A stretch of 64,000 bases of DNA from Pinus tabuliformis (taxonomy: Eukaryota > Streptophyta > Pinopsida > Pinales > Pinaceae), in assembly GCA_031772625.1 (NCBI GenBank), contig CM062820.1, positions 88,518,069 to 88,582,068 on the forward strand, in the 5' to 3' direction. Shown here one piece after another: positions 22,365 to 33,672 of this stretch. Made by a program: the position numbers and the translations under genes. Below the pieces are notes generated by a model. That model did not search any database and was not told the DNA's origin. It saw only the letters and a list, made by a program, of their open reading frames with translations. Every line of letters starts with the position of its first letter. The first letter of the stretch is position 1.

Positions 22365-22390
22365 TATATATATATATATATATATCTATA
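22284..22390. repeat. (CA)n/(TA)n microsatellite
   Basis: A run of CA dinucleotides passes into a long TA run with a GAGA interruption, then TCTATATG and GATAGATAGATA. Confidence 0.97.
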
Positions 22391-22589
22391 TGTATATAGA
22401 TAGATAGATACTTTTATTTAACTGACACTATAGAACTAATATTACAATGACCCTATCCTAATCTTTGCGCAATCGTTTACTGTAAGGTCTCATGCATATA
22501 ATTAAAAGGGTTAATGTGATTGGAAAGGTTCATAAAGTGCCTGTCCAGTGGATCTATGAGGTTGATGGCTTTGCCCATCACACGCTTAC

Positions 22590-23526
22590 TTGGAAATGGT
22601 GGAATTGACACCACCTGGACAACACACTGAACGGAGACACTGCCACTTGGTCTGCAGTGTTAATGCTAACAGCCCGGCCTGCTTCCAGAGAGCCAAAGCA
22701 TTAATGCTGAAGTTTTTTCCACCATGGGATCTGCTGAGGGTGAATCTGATGGTTCAGTTGTTTCCTGCTAACCCTAACCCCTCTTTTGACTACCAAACTT
22801 GCTCATTTCTCATTTGCATGTGGTATTTTCCAAGTATCATGCTCTGCAACTATGTCAAAATCGGTAGAGGGGATATCATGACTCTGCAAATAGTTTTAGG
22901 TTTCATGGCAGATACCACGATGGCACTGAACCCCCACACTCCGTCGTTGCCTGCCGAGCACAATAATAAATTGGTAACTGCTCTCTACCCATACTCTATA
23001 TTTGGTTTCATTCTTTCACTTTTCATGATGATTGTTGAGGTTACCATTTGCAGGTGCTGCTTCGGTTGCTGCCTCGCTCCTTTTAGCCGGACCACAAGGT
23101 GTGAGGAACATCTTCCCTCCATGGTAAGGTTTCAATCTCATAATTTGGAAACCCAGTTATTTCTTTGCCTAGACTTATAGAGGTATATTAACTATCGCCT
23201 GATATTAGAGGCCTTTGGCTCTACCTCACCTGGAGCGGCTCTTCTTTAGGTAAGGAGGTAACAGAATACGTTTGGTCATAAATTTAGATTTCCTTGTTTC
23301 TGAAATTGGTTATGAATGCCAAGGGTCTAATATGTTGCTTTGTTCTTGCAGGTACCTCCTTCATCCAATAGCTTTCTTGTGTGTGCCTATGAAAATTCCC
23401 CTAACAGCGTACTCATCCTTGGTGCTTTTAGGTTGTTGTCATGAAACCTCGACGATATTGAGAAAGGGAAATAATTATTCATTTTGTCTTCTGATGAAAG
23501 TTACTTGGGTTTGCTGGCCTTGAGCG
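22590..23526 (+). other. Exon-like island, possible small gene or pseudogene, unrecognised
   Basis: Three stretches look like exons with splice-like borders. The first, about 22904-22975, reads MADTTMALNPHTPSLPAEHN and ends before GTAACT. The second, 23054-23123, lies between TTTGCAG and GTAAGG and in one frame reads AASVAASLLLAGPQGVRNIF. The third starts after TTCTTGCAG at 23351 and stays open to a TGA at 23521 in one frame. The second and third join in frame (through a Trp codon), but the first does not join the second in the protein-like frame. The apparent start of a longer single frame at 22590 is probably chance. No family recognised. Confidence 0.25.
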
Positions 23527-23924
23527 AAGTCGGACAATTCCTTTGTCGTATGAGTAGTTTTAGATTTACATATGAGGTTACCTTGAAATACAGTTTGGTT
23601 ATATAATTTTAAAGTGGATCTGGGTATTCAACCTGACTGCACATTGCATTCACTGTGTATTTAACAATTTGTGACTCGAAGGTTTATATTTGTGCTTGGC
23701 TACTTTTCTTGGTTTAATGGAAGTAATAGTTTAAGGTCTTCTTTGAATGCTGTTGTTATGAAGGTCGGTCGGCTCTCGGTCTATCCTCTGGGATTCGACG
23801 GAGATCCGGTCATTGACGTTAACTGTTTTGTCGATTATTTATATATGCACTCATAAAATTTGCCTTAACTATTCTATCAATACTTTATGTATGCCTTTAG
23901 AGATTTACCTTCACTAATCTGTTG

Positions 23925-23927
<3 letters not shown>

Positions 23928-24008
<81 letters not shown>
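23928..24008. repeat. (TA)n microsatellite
   Basis: About 80 bases of uninterrupted TA followed by CATACACACACACA. Flanking words recur on both sides (CTGTTTTGTTGATAATTTATG and similar; compare 23825 and 24039), suggesting a local duplication around the repeat. Confidence 0.97.
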
Positions 24009-24012
<4 letters not shown>

Positions 24013-24039
24013 CACACACACATTCAGAATTTCACCTTA

Positions 24040-27000
24040 ACTGTTTTGTTGATAATTTATGTATGCATTCATAAATTTGTTGATGGTTAACTGGGAGCAA
24101 TATCGCCCTTTGTATGTTGACTAAATTCTTATGTTGTATTTAATAGTAGTGAGAAGGGTTCTAATATTGTATTTATATTGATTTGAATTTTGTTCCCAAA
24201 TGGTTGTTGTTTTTTATCATTTTCACATTTATTTATTTTGCGGAAATCTCAGAGAGAAAAAGTAGCCTACAAGAATTAGAAAAATGTTCTTTGTATAATT
24301 GCTCGAAACAGTAATGTACTAAATATTTTATTGTTCTAGGAATAAACAATTCAGTCTTAGAATAAAACTAATAGTATTAACATATTTTCAATCATCTATG
24401 GAATAGATTGTATCATTTGTTATCTCAACCAAGAGACCATAATGTTAATAAAAGATAAAAGCTACTTCCTACCTTTCTTTTCTATATACATCAAAATATA
24501 ATTAAAAACTTAACTTAACTATATAAATACTCTCTGTTTTTCGTGGAAGGTCTCACCACCCAGCCATGGACCTGGCAATTACATCAAGCATCCCCCAACG
24601 AGCACTTCCTTCCCCTGATAGTCACTAAGCATTCACAGTCTGGTATCTTGGGCTTCAAGACTATTGTCCAGCCTCAAGTCGCACACCAGTTCGACTGTTT
24701 GCCATAATTTATTTTTCCCACTGGTTCCTTCCACCCAGCTCAAGGAAGTCCAAAACTCAAACCCAAAAACAACCCTTCCTGCCTCTTTTCCCTTTCCTTA
24801 TGGGAAAGAAAGATGGAAACTATTTCTAACTGTCCAAGAAGTTATGTAACTGTTTTAATTCAATTTTCCTTAATAAAACTGTTTAAATTATTTAAAAAAA
24901 ATATCATATTGTTCTGGATTTTCCAGCTTTAATTATATAACAATTGTGTTAAGTAAAAAAGATAAGAGTTTCTGAAGTTCTGCGTAAAACTTGGTAAAAC
25001 AAAATAAAAGTTCGTGCAACAAAGGGTATTACACTTACTCTCAATTCTGTTTTCCTCTTTCAAAATCATGTTTGGATCTTTCATTTCTTAGCTCCTTCTG
25101 CGAATGATATGAAATGGGTTGTATAAAAAATTTAGGGAAAATAATAGTGGTGTTCCTATTGTTACCATCTGCTATAGAACCGAGTTTTAGAGGGCTTGTG
25201 TACATGAAAAACCCAGTAGGAACTACTACTACACCAAAATATAGAACCAAGAGTGAATCACTAGAATGGTAGAGAGCTAAGATATTGTCGCTGAGAAAAA
25301 ATTACACATCGATGTAATGTAGAAGCATTTTCGAAACAAATAAGTCTATGAGTATGGCATAAGAGTGAACTATGAGTAGCATGATATGAAGAGAAATAAG
25401 AACACAATATGTTGTTTACTTTAGGATTGTAAAATATTGTGCTAGGAACATGCATGGAAGAAGCATGTATGATGAGATATGTGTGGAAGCACTAAATACT
25501 ATACAAGAACATGCGGTATAAGCTAGGTGAACCATGTATAGTTTGAGTTCATGATATTAACTACACATGGAGAGCAAAATGAATATGTATGGAAATGATC
25601 ATGTGCAACTAATGAAGAATTCGATGGAAATGAAAAGTCAATAAATAATTTAGTGAAATTGATTGGTGAAATAAGTTTCTTACTATGTGTTATCTTGTGG
25701 GCTATTGGAACTAGCCTAGAGATTATAGTCGCAACTAATAGGATTTGAACCTAGGATTCACCTAAGTAATCTTGATGAATTATCAATTCCTCTATATCTA
25801 AAAAGGAAGAAGAGAGAGAAACCTAGAAATAAAAAAACATAAACTTGTGTATGTTATGCTTGAGAAGATTCAACTTGAATTGCTTCAAAATTGTCATCAT
25901 CCTCCTTTTTTATTAGAAAATCCAAATCAATTATTTTCCTTGGTAAAAGGGTGACCATGTGATCTCGTTTTTTACCTATAGTGGGAGGGTGTCGAAACAT
26001 AGAATAATTTCCTATTGTGGTTCATGCCTTTACACAAACACTTTTTCCCATGATTGTATTTATATTCCAATAAAGGTCCAATGTGTTTAAATATTTGGTA
26101 TTTCTCCCATGAGTGTTACATGAACTTGGGACCCAATTACCCATATCTCCCTTTATGTATTCACTGTAAATGTATCTCTTCTCCATGCAATTTTTGTCCT
26201 CAACAACATTGATCTTGTCTCAAGCTTCTAAAATGATGAGCTCTCAGTGAAGGGCAATGTAGGCTTTTGTACCATGTTGGGTCCATGAGATAGGATGGCT
26301 AAAACACCCTCGACATCCCCAATGATCATGACCAGTATTAGTGTAAGGCATAGTGACAAAGACATGTGTGCAGGAAGGGAAGGAACGATAGAGAAGATGT
26401 GGGCGAAATTTTGTTAGGGAATTTCTGAACAAAGAGTTGACTAAGGGAGTGTATAGAATTAATAGATTGATAAAATGAAACTTGCTAGGGAAGGAGATAT
26501 AACATCCTATGGTAGAGAAGCTCTAACTCTAGGCCAGCAACAAATCTTAGATTGAGAGTATATACACTGGTAGAAAAATTGAAGCTGACTATAAAAGCCA
26601 AATTATAGAGAGGGTTGAGGCACTTTATCAACAAGGTGAGAAACCAAAATTGTTATAACCATGAATTCTTCCTTTCATGACCATATCAATAATGGTTATA
26701 TGGGATTTCATGGCCATAGAAATAGTGACTAAATGAGTAAAAAGGACAATTTAAAATCATGCTCCAAGGTGGATGGAAGCAATAGTTAAGTCCATAATGA
26801 TTTGAAATTTCCCACTTATGTACCAAAGCATCTGCATGTTATGGAATCAGACAATTTCCACACCACGTTCTCAGGCATCTCAAGGAGGAACACTCGTTGG
26901 TCACTGATCGATGACAACATTGTGTGGGAAGATCATGCTAGATACCCCATTTGGGGTAACAAATCATAATATTGTTATCACAAAAATTTAACCGAAATTT

Positions 27001-27519
27001 CTTTCCTATGACATTTTTGCTATCTACAAATCAAACATAATAAAAAAATGAGTTAAGCATCACAGGAACTATTGCGAAGGTGACAAAAGAAATTTTACGT
27101 GGTGGTTGACAAACACCCTATCATGTACATATGGTATTGAGAATTTGAAAAAAAACAACAAAGGACAAATCACATCAAGGGAACTCTTAAAAAGGTGTGG
27201 AACACATCATGGAAAATTTTAAGAAGGTGAGGAAAAGAGGTTTGGAAGGTAGTAAGAATTAGGTAAATATTAAGCATTTTATAGTAAGTCAATGATTGGT
27301 TCATTATCTTTACATTTTATCATTTAGATTGAAAATAAGTAACATTTAATAGATAAAATGTCAAAGTAAGATTACTACATGGTACTTAATATTTTCTTTA
27401 AAAAATATCCTCCTATATGTGATTGTATGAAAATAAAGTGACATACATGATACTTAATATGTACCATACAAAACATCCTCCCATGAGGAAAAGATACAAA
27501 GAATTATCCTCCTTGAATC
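24040..27519. other. Unassigned region without recognisable genes
   Basis: Only short chance frames are present. One tRNA-like B-box word occurs on the minus strand near 25740-25755 (complement reads GGTTCAAATCC), possibly a SINE scrap, without a convincing A box. The rest is AT-rich non-coding sequence. Confidence 0.3.
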
Positions 27520-28128
27520 GTTAAATATCTTTGCCACGTATAAGGAGTTATGTCACACCCTAATTTGAGCTTTGCATTAACCAGAGGTGAATCATTTCAT
27601 GATTAGTGAAATTATGAGGTATATTTCTACATTAACCTCTTGCGTCTATCCAATACAATGAGTCTGTTGAGCTTGTCATTTCGCATAGAAGGTATACAGC
27701 TATTGCTAGACACATGGATGTCAAAGACGAATAAAACCTATTGGATTTTGTGGGACTCTCTCATCCTTGAAGCTCTTATTCTTCAATTGTTGCTATTTTT
27801 TACCTTCCTGACCTGTATTCATTTTATCAAGGCTCTAGTGGGTCCTTTCACTGATACCATGAATGAATACATACTAGCATGCTATGAAGCATGGAAAATT
27901 GCAGACCTAGTGGAAAATTCAAATTCTGGAGTTGTACAAGTGAATAACTAAGTCGACAAAATATTCCACAGTTTAAAGGAATAGTGCAAGTGGTTGGGCC
28001 TGCTTCTCCACATTACCAATTTCCAAGTAGAATTATCGAAGAGACCAAAAGTTCATTCTAGGGGCTCGCAAACAAAGGAAAGAAAACAACAAATACTAGC
28101 TATGAATTTAAGAATCCATAGCCAGTAA
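27520..28128 (+). pseudogene. Membrane-protein family pseudogene fragment, 5' part (split by solo LTR)
   Basis: Homologous to the minus-strand gene at 32581-34676. The match begins upstream of the start codon (TATAAGGAGTTATGTCACACC) and passes through ATGATTAGTGAAATTATG. It includes DTWMSKTNKTYWILWDSLIL (the counterpart reads LDAWMSKTRKTHWILGDSLV). It then jumps over several hundred residues to the C-terminal part (GPFTDTMNEYILACYEAWK; counterpart GPSTDTVNDCIQACCEAWK). Stops and frameshifts interrupt it. The middle of the gene was lost, and the remaining C-terminal part continues on the far side of the solo LTR at 29669. Confidence 0.8.
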
Positions 28129-29668
28129 TGTTGGAAATAATACTGAGAGGGGGGGTGAATCAGTATTATTTAGTTCTTTTAACAAATCTTCCTTATTTAC
28201 ACTTTGAATTATTTTTGCATATCAGTACCATAAAATAATGAGCATGAACAAGAAAAATAGATAGTCACACCAAAGAACACCAGATATAAGGTGGAAACCC
28301 AATGTGGGTGAAAACCACCTGCTGCAATATGTCTCTATCTTCTTTCAAATTAGAAACTCCTTTTACAATGATTTTGTACTGGTGCAGTCCTTTACCAGTA
28401 CGCAGGCTGCAACCTGCAAAGAGCTACAACTCTCTCTCATTTTCCAGTCTCTCCTAGAAGGGAGCTACAACCCCCTACTTCTTTTCTTACAAGGACCACT
28501 TTCATAAATTTTCAAACTGGATCCATAAACATCAAATGATCATTAAGTACATGTAAATTACACAGTCAACTGTAGTAACCAGATCAACAATAACATAACT
28601 AAACCCAGAACACCTTATCAACAGAAAAATTCAGTCAACATAAGATTTTAAGACAGATACACAGTTTTTCTTTCTCTGGCTTGCGTCGCTACGCACTTCA
28701 CCTTTTGCTTCCCTGCGTATACCCGCAGAGAGCCTTCTGTTGTACGGCGTACCCACGCACTGCTTCTTCAATCGCGCTGCGTACTGTTACTATAGGTACG
28801 CACCCAGAGACACTATCGCGCCGCGTACTGCTACTGAAGCCATGCACTCATAGATACTATCGCGCCGCATACTTTTACTGTGCGTACGCACCTGAACCTC
28901 TATCGCGCTGCGTACCCACACAGTTCGGCTTCTTCTGCTCTGCGTACCCACGCAGCTTTCCTGTTTCTCCTCTGCGTACCCATGTAGTTCTGCTTCTTCT
29001 GCTCTGCGTACCCACGCACTTGCACCGTTAATCACCTGCGTACTTCTGATTAGGGCCGAATTGGCAGTTCACCAGTGTGCCACAGTTAGTCGGATGCCCA
29101 GATCTGATCATGCGCTCGAGAGATCACACTTCACAGATTCGCTTTCATCTTCACTTTCATATAGATCAAGCTTTTAAGACAATAACCCAATATTTCAGAT
29201 CTTAGGATATTCAATTTGCAAAAGATACTTAGCCAAGTGATCTCCTTTGCTTTATATAGGCAAGCTCCTCCTAAAGTCATGGATCAATACCATAGATAAC
29301 CAATACCAGGGGCCCAAAAACATGGGGCTCAATAATAATAATAATATAAAACAATACCACGGGCGAAAACCATAGAATCAAGAGCGGCAGGCTAAATACC
29401 ACGGGCCAAAGATAGGAAACCCCACGTGGACGCGCTTCTCTGCCTTGAAGTAAGTGAAACTGGGGGTACGCATCTTCTGAACGGGTGACCTGCGTGTCTA
29501 GCCGCGGTTCCTTCACGGTGTACGTGCGCGTACGCATCTTCTGAACTGTTCTCCTGCGTACTTCTTAATTTTCAACATTTTGAGAGCCTGATCAGAGCAT
29601 TGCCACGGTTGTTGCCATCAAGTACAACATCTGTAACATAGAGTCATACCAGAATCATAATGCCAACA
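28129..29668 (-). mobile_element. Solo LTR related to the 8.5-16.1 kb element, minus orientation
   Basis: On the plus strand it starts TGTTGGAAATAATACTGAG and ends ATAATGCCAACA, the complement of the LTR ends seen at 8505-10753. An exact 5-bp target duplication AGTAA flanks it (28124-28128 and 29669-29673). There is one LTR only, with no internal region, so it arose by recombination between two LTRs. It is 1540 bp against 2249 bp and lacks the 287-bp duplicated start module. It interrupts the pseudogene, whose sequence resumes right after the duplication. Confidence 0.93.
28690..29040 (-). repeat. About 32-bp minisatellite in the solo LTR
   Basis: Tandem, diverged copies of a unit containing CTCTGCGTACCCACGCA plus about 15 bases of TTCTG-rich filler; the best-preserved copies are at about 28940-29040. 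It occupies the same place in the LTR as the 33-bp array of the related element, but the unit sequence has changed. Confidence 0.75.
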
Positions 29669-29725
29669 AGTAATTGCAGGATATAGCTTGTACATGCTTT
29701 GTGAAAGAATGAAAGGTAATCAAAC
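29669..29725 (+). pseudogene. Membrane-protein family pseudogene fragment, 3' part after solo LTR
   Basis: Continues the homology broken at 28128: in one frame it reads IAGYSLYMLCERMKGN, the counterpart of IAGNSVSMLCERMKGN in the gene at 32581-34676. Homology fades after about 29725. Confidence 0.75.
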
Positions 29726-30194
29726 TCCTTTTATTTTTTTCTCATATTTAACTTTTTTTATGGAAATTATAAACACCGCAATTCACATTAAAGGAGGTAA
29801 TTTGTCAAACCAAGTCGATAACATCATCAAAATGACATTTCTTTTAATTTTGATTGTTGGCACAAATTTGCCCCCCAAAAAATTATTTTTTGGTTCTGCA
29901 ATATTGGGCTACAACAAATTATCAGTTCACTAGAAAAACCATATGCAGAAAGTTCATATTTAACATCATAGTCTACAATGGAACCTAATACCATAACTAT
30001 ATTGCAATATAATTTTTTAAAATTGGTAGAAATCAAATATTTGGGATTTTGAATTTGCAACAACTGTGAACTAATAGAGAGTGGATGAAAAATTACAAAT
30101 ATTAAAATCACGATATTTACATCTTGTTATAATGTTCTTTTATCACTCACACAACACATCATGTAAACTAATGTTTAAAATTCAAATTAAAAAA

Positions 30195-30300
30195 GGGGAA
30201 GAGTTAGCCCACAAGACAACTCAATTAATGATTGCCATGATATAAAGTATTATATAAACGATAAGATTCAAAGTTCAAATCCTCGTGGTTCAAACTAAAA
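30195..30300 (+). repeat. Possible tRNA-derived SINE scrap
   Basis: An A-box-like ACAACTCAATTAATGATTGCC is followed about 50 bases later by a B-box-like AAGTTCAAATCC, the spacing of a pol III internal promoter. A diverged copy with the same two boxes lies at 31872-31985; it was probably duplicated together with its surroundings and was not a separate insertion. Confidence 0.35.
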
Positions 30301-30619
30301 AAAGAGAGAAAAAATTTGAATACATAATAATTTGGTAACTTAACCTCATTCCTCATTATGTCAACCAAAAATATTATAGGATGAAGAAATTTCAAATGAG
30401 GGCTTGGTTTTTGATTCCAGAATAGTAGTTTGCTTTTCATCCCATAGACACCATATGATTACACTTTTTGAGGATGATTTAACAAGTTGCGAGCGACGAT
30501 TTAATCTAGACCCTAGTGTCAGCTAATTTGGGAATTATTTTGTTTCTGAACATGTGTAGGTTAAAATGAATGTAGCTTTTCAAGTTTCCTTCCAAATTTA
30601 ACCCCTATGACTCACAGTC

Positions 30620-31210
30620 GTTGACTTGCTTGCCCAGTCCTTCCCACTTCATACGGGGTATCCCATAATTTCTCCTCCATGTATCCCTACGCCCACAACC
30701 TGCACTCAATCACTATAATCTCTCCCATTCTAAACATACAACTCCTTCACATTGGCCAATGAACTATGTATTCCATCCAACAATTCTTCCACATTAGTTG
30801 AATGAACCGTCATTCTTTCACAAAGCACGTACAAGCCATTCCTTAGGATTACCACCTTCCAATTCTTGGATTCATAACCAATATTTATCGTGTGGTTTCC
30901 TTTGTTTGCGATCCCCTAGAGGGAACTTTTGGCCACCTCAACAGCCCTTTGTTTGCAATCCCCTAAAGGGAACTTTTGGTCACTTCAGCAGTCCTTTGTT
31001 TGTGATCCTCTAGAGGGCACTTTTGGCCACTTCAACAGTTCTAGCTAGCTTGGAAGTCATTAATGGGGAGAACCAATCCCATCCACTTGCAAGATTATTT
31101 CAAACCATGGAATAATTTGTTAGCTTATTCAACAATATGACTTCAAGATTAGAATTTTCCACTAGGTCTACAATTTTTCATGCTTCGCAACTTGCGCATA
31201 TCGCACACAT
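30620..31210 (-). pseudogene. Membrane-protein family C-terminal pseudogene fragment
   Basis: The complement matches the C-terminal third of the gene at 32581-34676, from the Cys-rich region (EAWK, DLVENSN) through the KSALQGL stretch to the C-terminal EKLWD...GR region. Stops and small indels break it. A unit of about 47 bases (TTTGTTTGCGATCCCCTAGAGGGAACTTTTGGCC-type) occurs three times in tandem at 30899-31041, where the intact copy has it once. The fragment and its right-hand neighbours appear to be part of a tandem segmental duplication. Confidence 0.85.
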
Positions 31211-31302
31211 GAGGATGTTTTTTTATGTAAAATATTGATTACAATGTAGTAATATTACTTTCACATTTAATCTATTGAATGTCATTTCATTTTGATTCAA
31301 TT

Positions 31303-31680
31303 GAGTTACTCCCTTGGCCCTTCCTACTTCGTAGAAGGCATCCCATAATTTCTCCTCCAGGAATTCCTTTTCCCACAACCTGCACGCAATCATTATAATC
31401 TCTCACATCCTAAACATAGAACTCCTAATTAATCACATCAACCAATGAACTTTGTATTCCCACGGTTCTTCGACGTTAACCGAATTAGCTTTCATTCTTT
31501 CAGAGAGAATGTACAAGCTATTACCTATGATTATTTCTTTCCAATTCTTGGATTCATAACCAATATATGTCTTTTTCTTTCCTTTGTCTATGAGGCCTTG
31601 GAGGGGACTTTTGGGTGCTTCGACACTTATAGCTTGGAAGTTGTTAATGGGGAGAACCAGGCCTAACCACTTAAGACCCA
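31303..31680 (-). pseudogene. Second membrane-protein family C-terminal pseudogene fragment
   Basis: The complement matches the last about 125 codons of the gene at 32581-34676 (words such as WLGLVLPINNFQA, KSPLQGL and SERMKANSVNVEE). A 119-codon open frame (31433-31792) covers part of it but runs past the homology on both sides, so it is not a gene. Near its upstream end, TTAAGACCCATTAACAT is repeated (about 31671 and 31715). Confidence 0.8.
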
Positions 31681-31796
31681 TTAACATGGTAAATGACTCA
31701 TCATTTTTTGAGTTAAGACCCATTAACATAGTAAAACAAACTTTAATCTCAATGTACAAAGCACAAAGAAAAAATACAAATATTAAAATCACAATC

Positions 31797-32580
31797 TCTA
31801 CAACAAGTTATAATGTTCTTTTAGCATTCATACACCACATCATGTAAACTAATGTTTGAAATTCAAATTAAAATAGTTGAAGAATTAGACCACAAAAGTA
31901 ACTCAATTAGTGATTGCCATGTAATTGATTGCCATGATATGAAATATTATATAAACAATGAGATTGAATGTTCAAATTCCTGTACACCAAATCAAGGGAA
32001 AAAAGAAAAAGATAAAGAAAGAAATAATTGAAAACTTCGCCATTTGGAAACACAACTAATTTGGTAACGTAGCCTTATTCCTCATGATATCAACCAAAAA
32101 CATTATAGGATTAAGAAATGATGGCTTAGTTGTTGGTTCCACAATAGTAGTTTTTCATCCATAGACACCATAGGATTACACCTTTTAAGGATGCTGTAAC
32201 AAGTGATAAAAATATAGAGAAAGAAAGACACAAAATTGACACACACAAAAAACAATAAGTGTTGTTCTTCTATTAATCACACAAATTTGATTTAATTAAT
32301 AATAACATATTTATATTTTTTAAATCACTGAACATACAAACACTTTCTAAATTTAACTTTTTTCGAATATAAAATAAACTTAAACTTCTGATAATGCCTC
32401 TACTTAATTCAAGTCAAACGCTCACTTCATAAAAGTAATTATAATTTCCAACAAGAAGTTGGGAGCGATGCTTTAATCTAAACCGCTAATTTGGGAATTA
32501 TTTTGTTTCTCAACATTTGCCGGATAAAATGAGTGTTGCTTTTCAAGTTGTCTTCCCAATCTAATCCCCGGGACTCGCAG
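31797..32580. other. Duplicated 3' flank of the membrane-protein genes
   Basis: This stretch repeats 30105-30620 with indels: AGTTATAATGTTCTTTTAGC, then CATCATGTAAACTAATGTTT, then CCAAAAACATTATAGGATTA, then AGACACCATAGGATTACACC, then GCTAATTTGGGAATTATTTTG. It includes the second SINE-like scrap. About 240 bases (32205-32450) have no counterpart in the first copy and may be an insertion. The arrangement indicates tandem duplication of gene plus 3' flank. Confidence 0.75.
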
Positions 32581-33672
32581 CTATTGAGTTACTCCCTTGG
32601 GCCTTCCCGCTTCGTAGAAGGCGTCCCATAATTTTTCTTCCATGAACGCCTCTGCCCACGACCTGCTCTCAATCACTATAATCTCTCCCATTTTAAACAT
32701 ACAACTCCTAATCACATCGGCCAATGAACATTGTATTCCATTGAACAGTTCTTGCACGTTAACCGAATTACCTTTCATTCTTTCACAGAGCATGGACACG
32801 CTATTACCTGCGATTACTACCTTCAAATCCTTGGATTCACAACCAGTATTTTCTGTTTCCTTTCCTTTGTCTGCGAGCCCCTGGAGGGCACTTTTGGCCG
32901 CTTCGACAGTTCTAGCTTGGAAGTTGTTAATGGGGAGATCTACGCCCAACCACTTGCGCGATTCTTTCAAACCACGGAATAGTTTGTCAGCTTGCTTGTT
33001 CACCAGTGCAGCTTCAGTATTAGAATTTTCCACTAGGTCTATGCTTTTCCATGCTTCGCAGCATGCCTGTATGCAGTCATTCACTGTGTCGGTGGAAGGA
33101 CCAGCAAAGGAGCCACCAGAGCCCTCATAAAATGCAGAGAGTTCGATGACAATGGTGAGTAGGGAAACCACCATCATCTTAGAAGAACTCTTCTCCAAGT
33201 TGAAATTCCCTTCTTTTCTTCTAACACACTCTGTAAACGGCTCTTCAAAACTAAACTTCCATGTCCCTGTTTTTCCCAGCAAGGAAATCAGAGCTTTGCA
33301 ATTTTTGCCTTCGTTTTCCCCTTCTCTCAGCCGGGCCTTCATATCCTTGATGGATTTCCGATTGGCTATCCACACTCCTGCTGGATTCTCTTCGGGCATG
33401 TGCATCATAACGTCCGAGTATTTGACGAAACCACCAGGATTTCCTGGTCCAGTGACTTCACGGCTGTTGTGCAGATTATAGACCACAGAGAACTCAACAT
33501 GACAAACCCGACCCATCAGAAGCCTCCGCATGTAGCGATTAGAGACAACCATCTCTGAAATCAGCCAACAAATTTTGCTCAAAAGTACTAGAAAAATCTG
33601 TAGACAAAGCAAAGTGGGCAAGAGCTTGTACAGGCGGAGTTTCTTAGCAAACATGATCAGAAATTTCTTCAT
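32581..33672 (-). CDS. Intact C-terminal 363-codon portion of the membrane-protein family gene
   Basis: An open frame from ATG 33672 to TAG 32581, in frame with the preceding segment except for one TAA. It begins with a basic stretch and a hydrophobic segment (LPTLLCLQIFLVLLSKICWLI). A soluble region follows (GKTGTWKFSFEEPFTECVRR), then a second hydrophobic stretch (KMMVVSLLTIVIELSAFY), then a helical domain. That domain includes EAWKSIDLVENSN, KSALQGLADKGKE and CMFKMGEIIVIESRSWAEAF and ends GRPKGVTQ. This C-terminal part is the region retained in all three pseudogene fragments nearby. The 363-codon length without stops suggests recent constraint, or recent loss of the gene. Function not recognised. 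Confidence 0.5.
   Translation of the reverse strand: MKKFLIMFAKKLRLYKLLPTLLCLQIFLVLLSKICWLISEMVVSNRYMRRLLMGRVCHVEFSVVYNLHNSREVTGPGNPGGFVKYSDVMMHMPEENPAGVWIANRKSIKDMKARLREGENEGKNCKALISLLGKTGTWKFSFEEPFTECVRRKEGNFNLEKSSSKMMVVSLLTIVIELSAFYEGSGGSFAGPSTDTVNDCIQACCEAWKSIDLVENSNTEAALVNKQADKLFRGLKESRKWLGVDLPINNFQARTVEAAKSALQGLADKGKETENTGCESKDLKVVIAGNSVSMLCERMKGNSVNVQELFNGIQCSLADVIRSCMFKMGEIIVIESRSWAEAFMEEKLWDAFYEAGRPKGVTQ

Noticed and set aside
22590..23180. Single 196-codon gene
   Set aside because: The frame ignores good splice borders at 22975, 23053 and 23123, and its composition changes abruptly at them; an exon-like reading is more plausible.
25730..25760. tRNA gene on the minus strand
   Set aside because: Only a B-box-like word is present; no cloverleaf arms or A box at proper spacing.
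31433..31792. 119-codon minus-strand gene
   Set aside because: Only the middle matches the membrane-protein family; both ends run into flanking non-homologous sequence, so it is a pseudogene fragment.
32642..33481. Plus-strand frames of up to 162 codons opposite the membrane-protein gene
   Set aside because: The minus-strand frame has paralogous copies conserved at protein level; the plus-strand frames do not.
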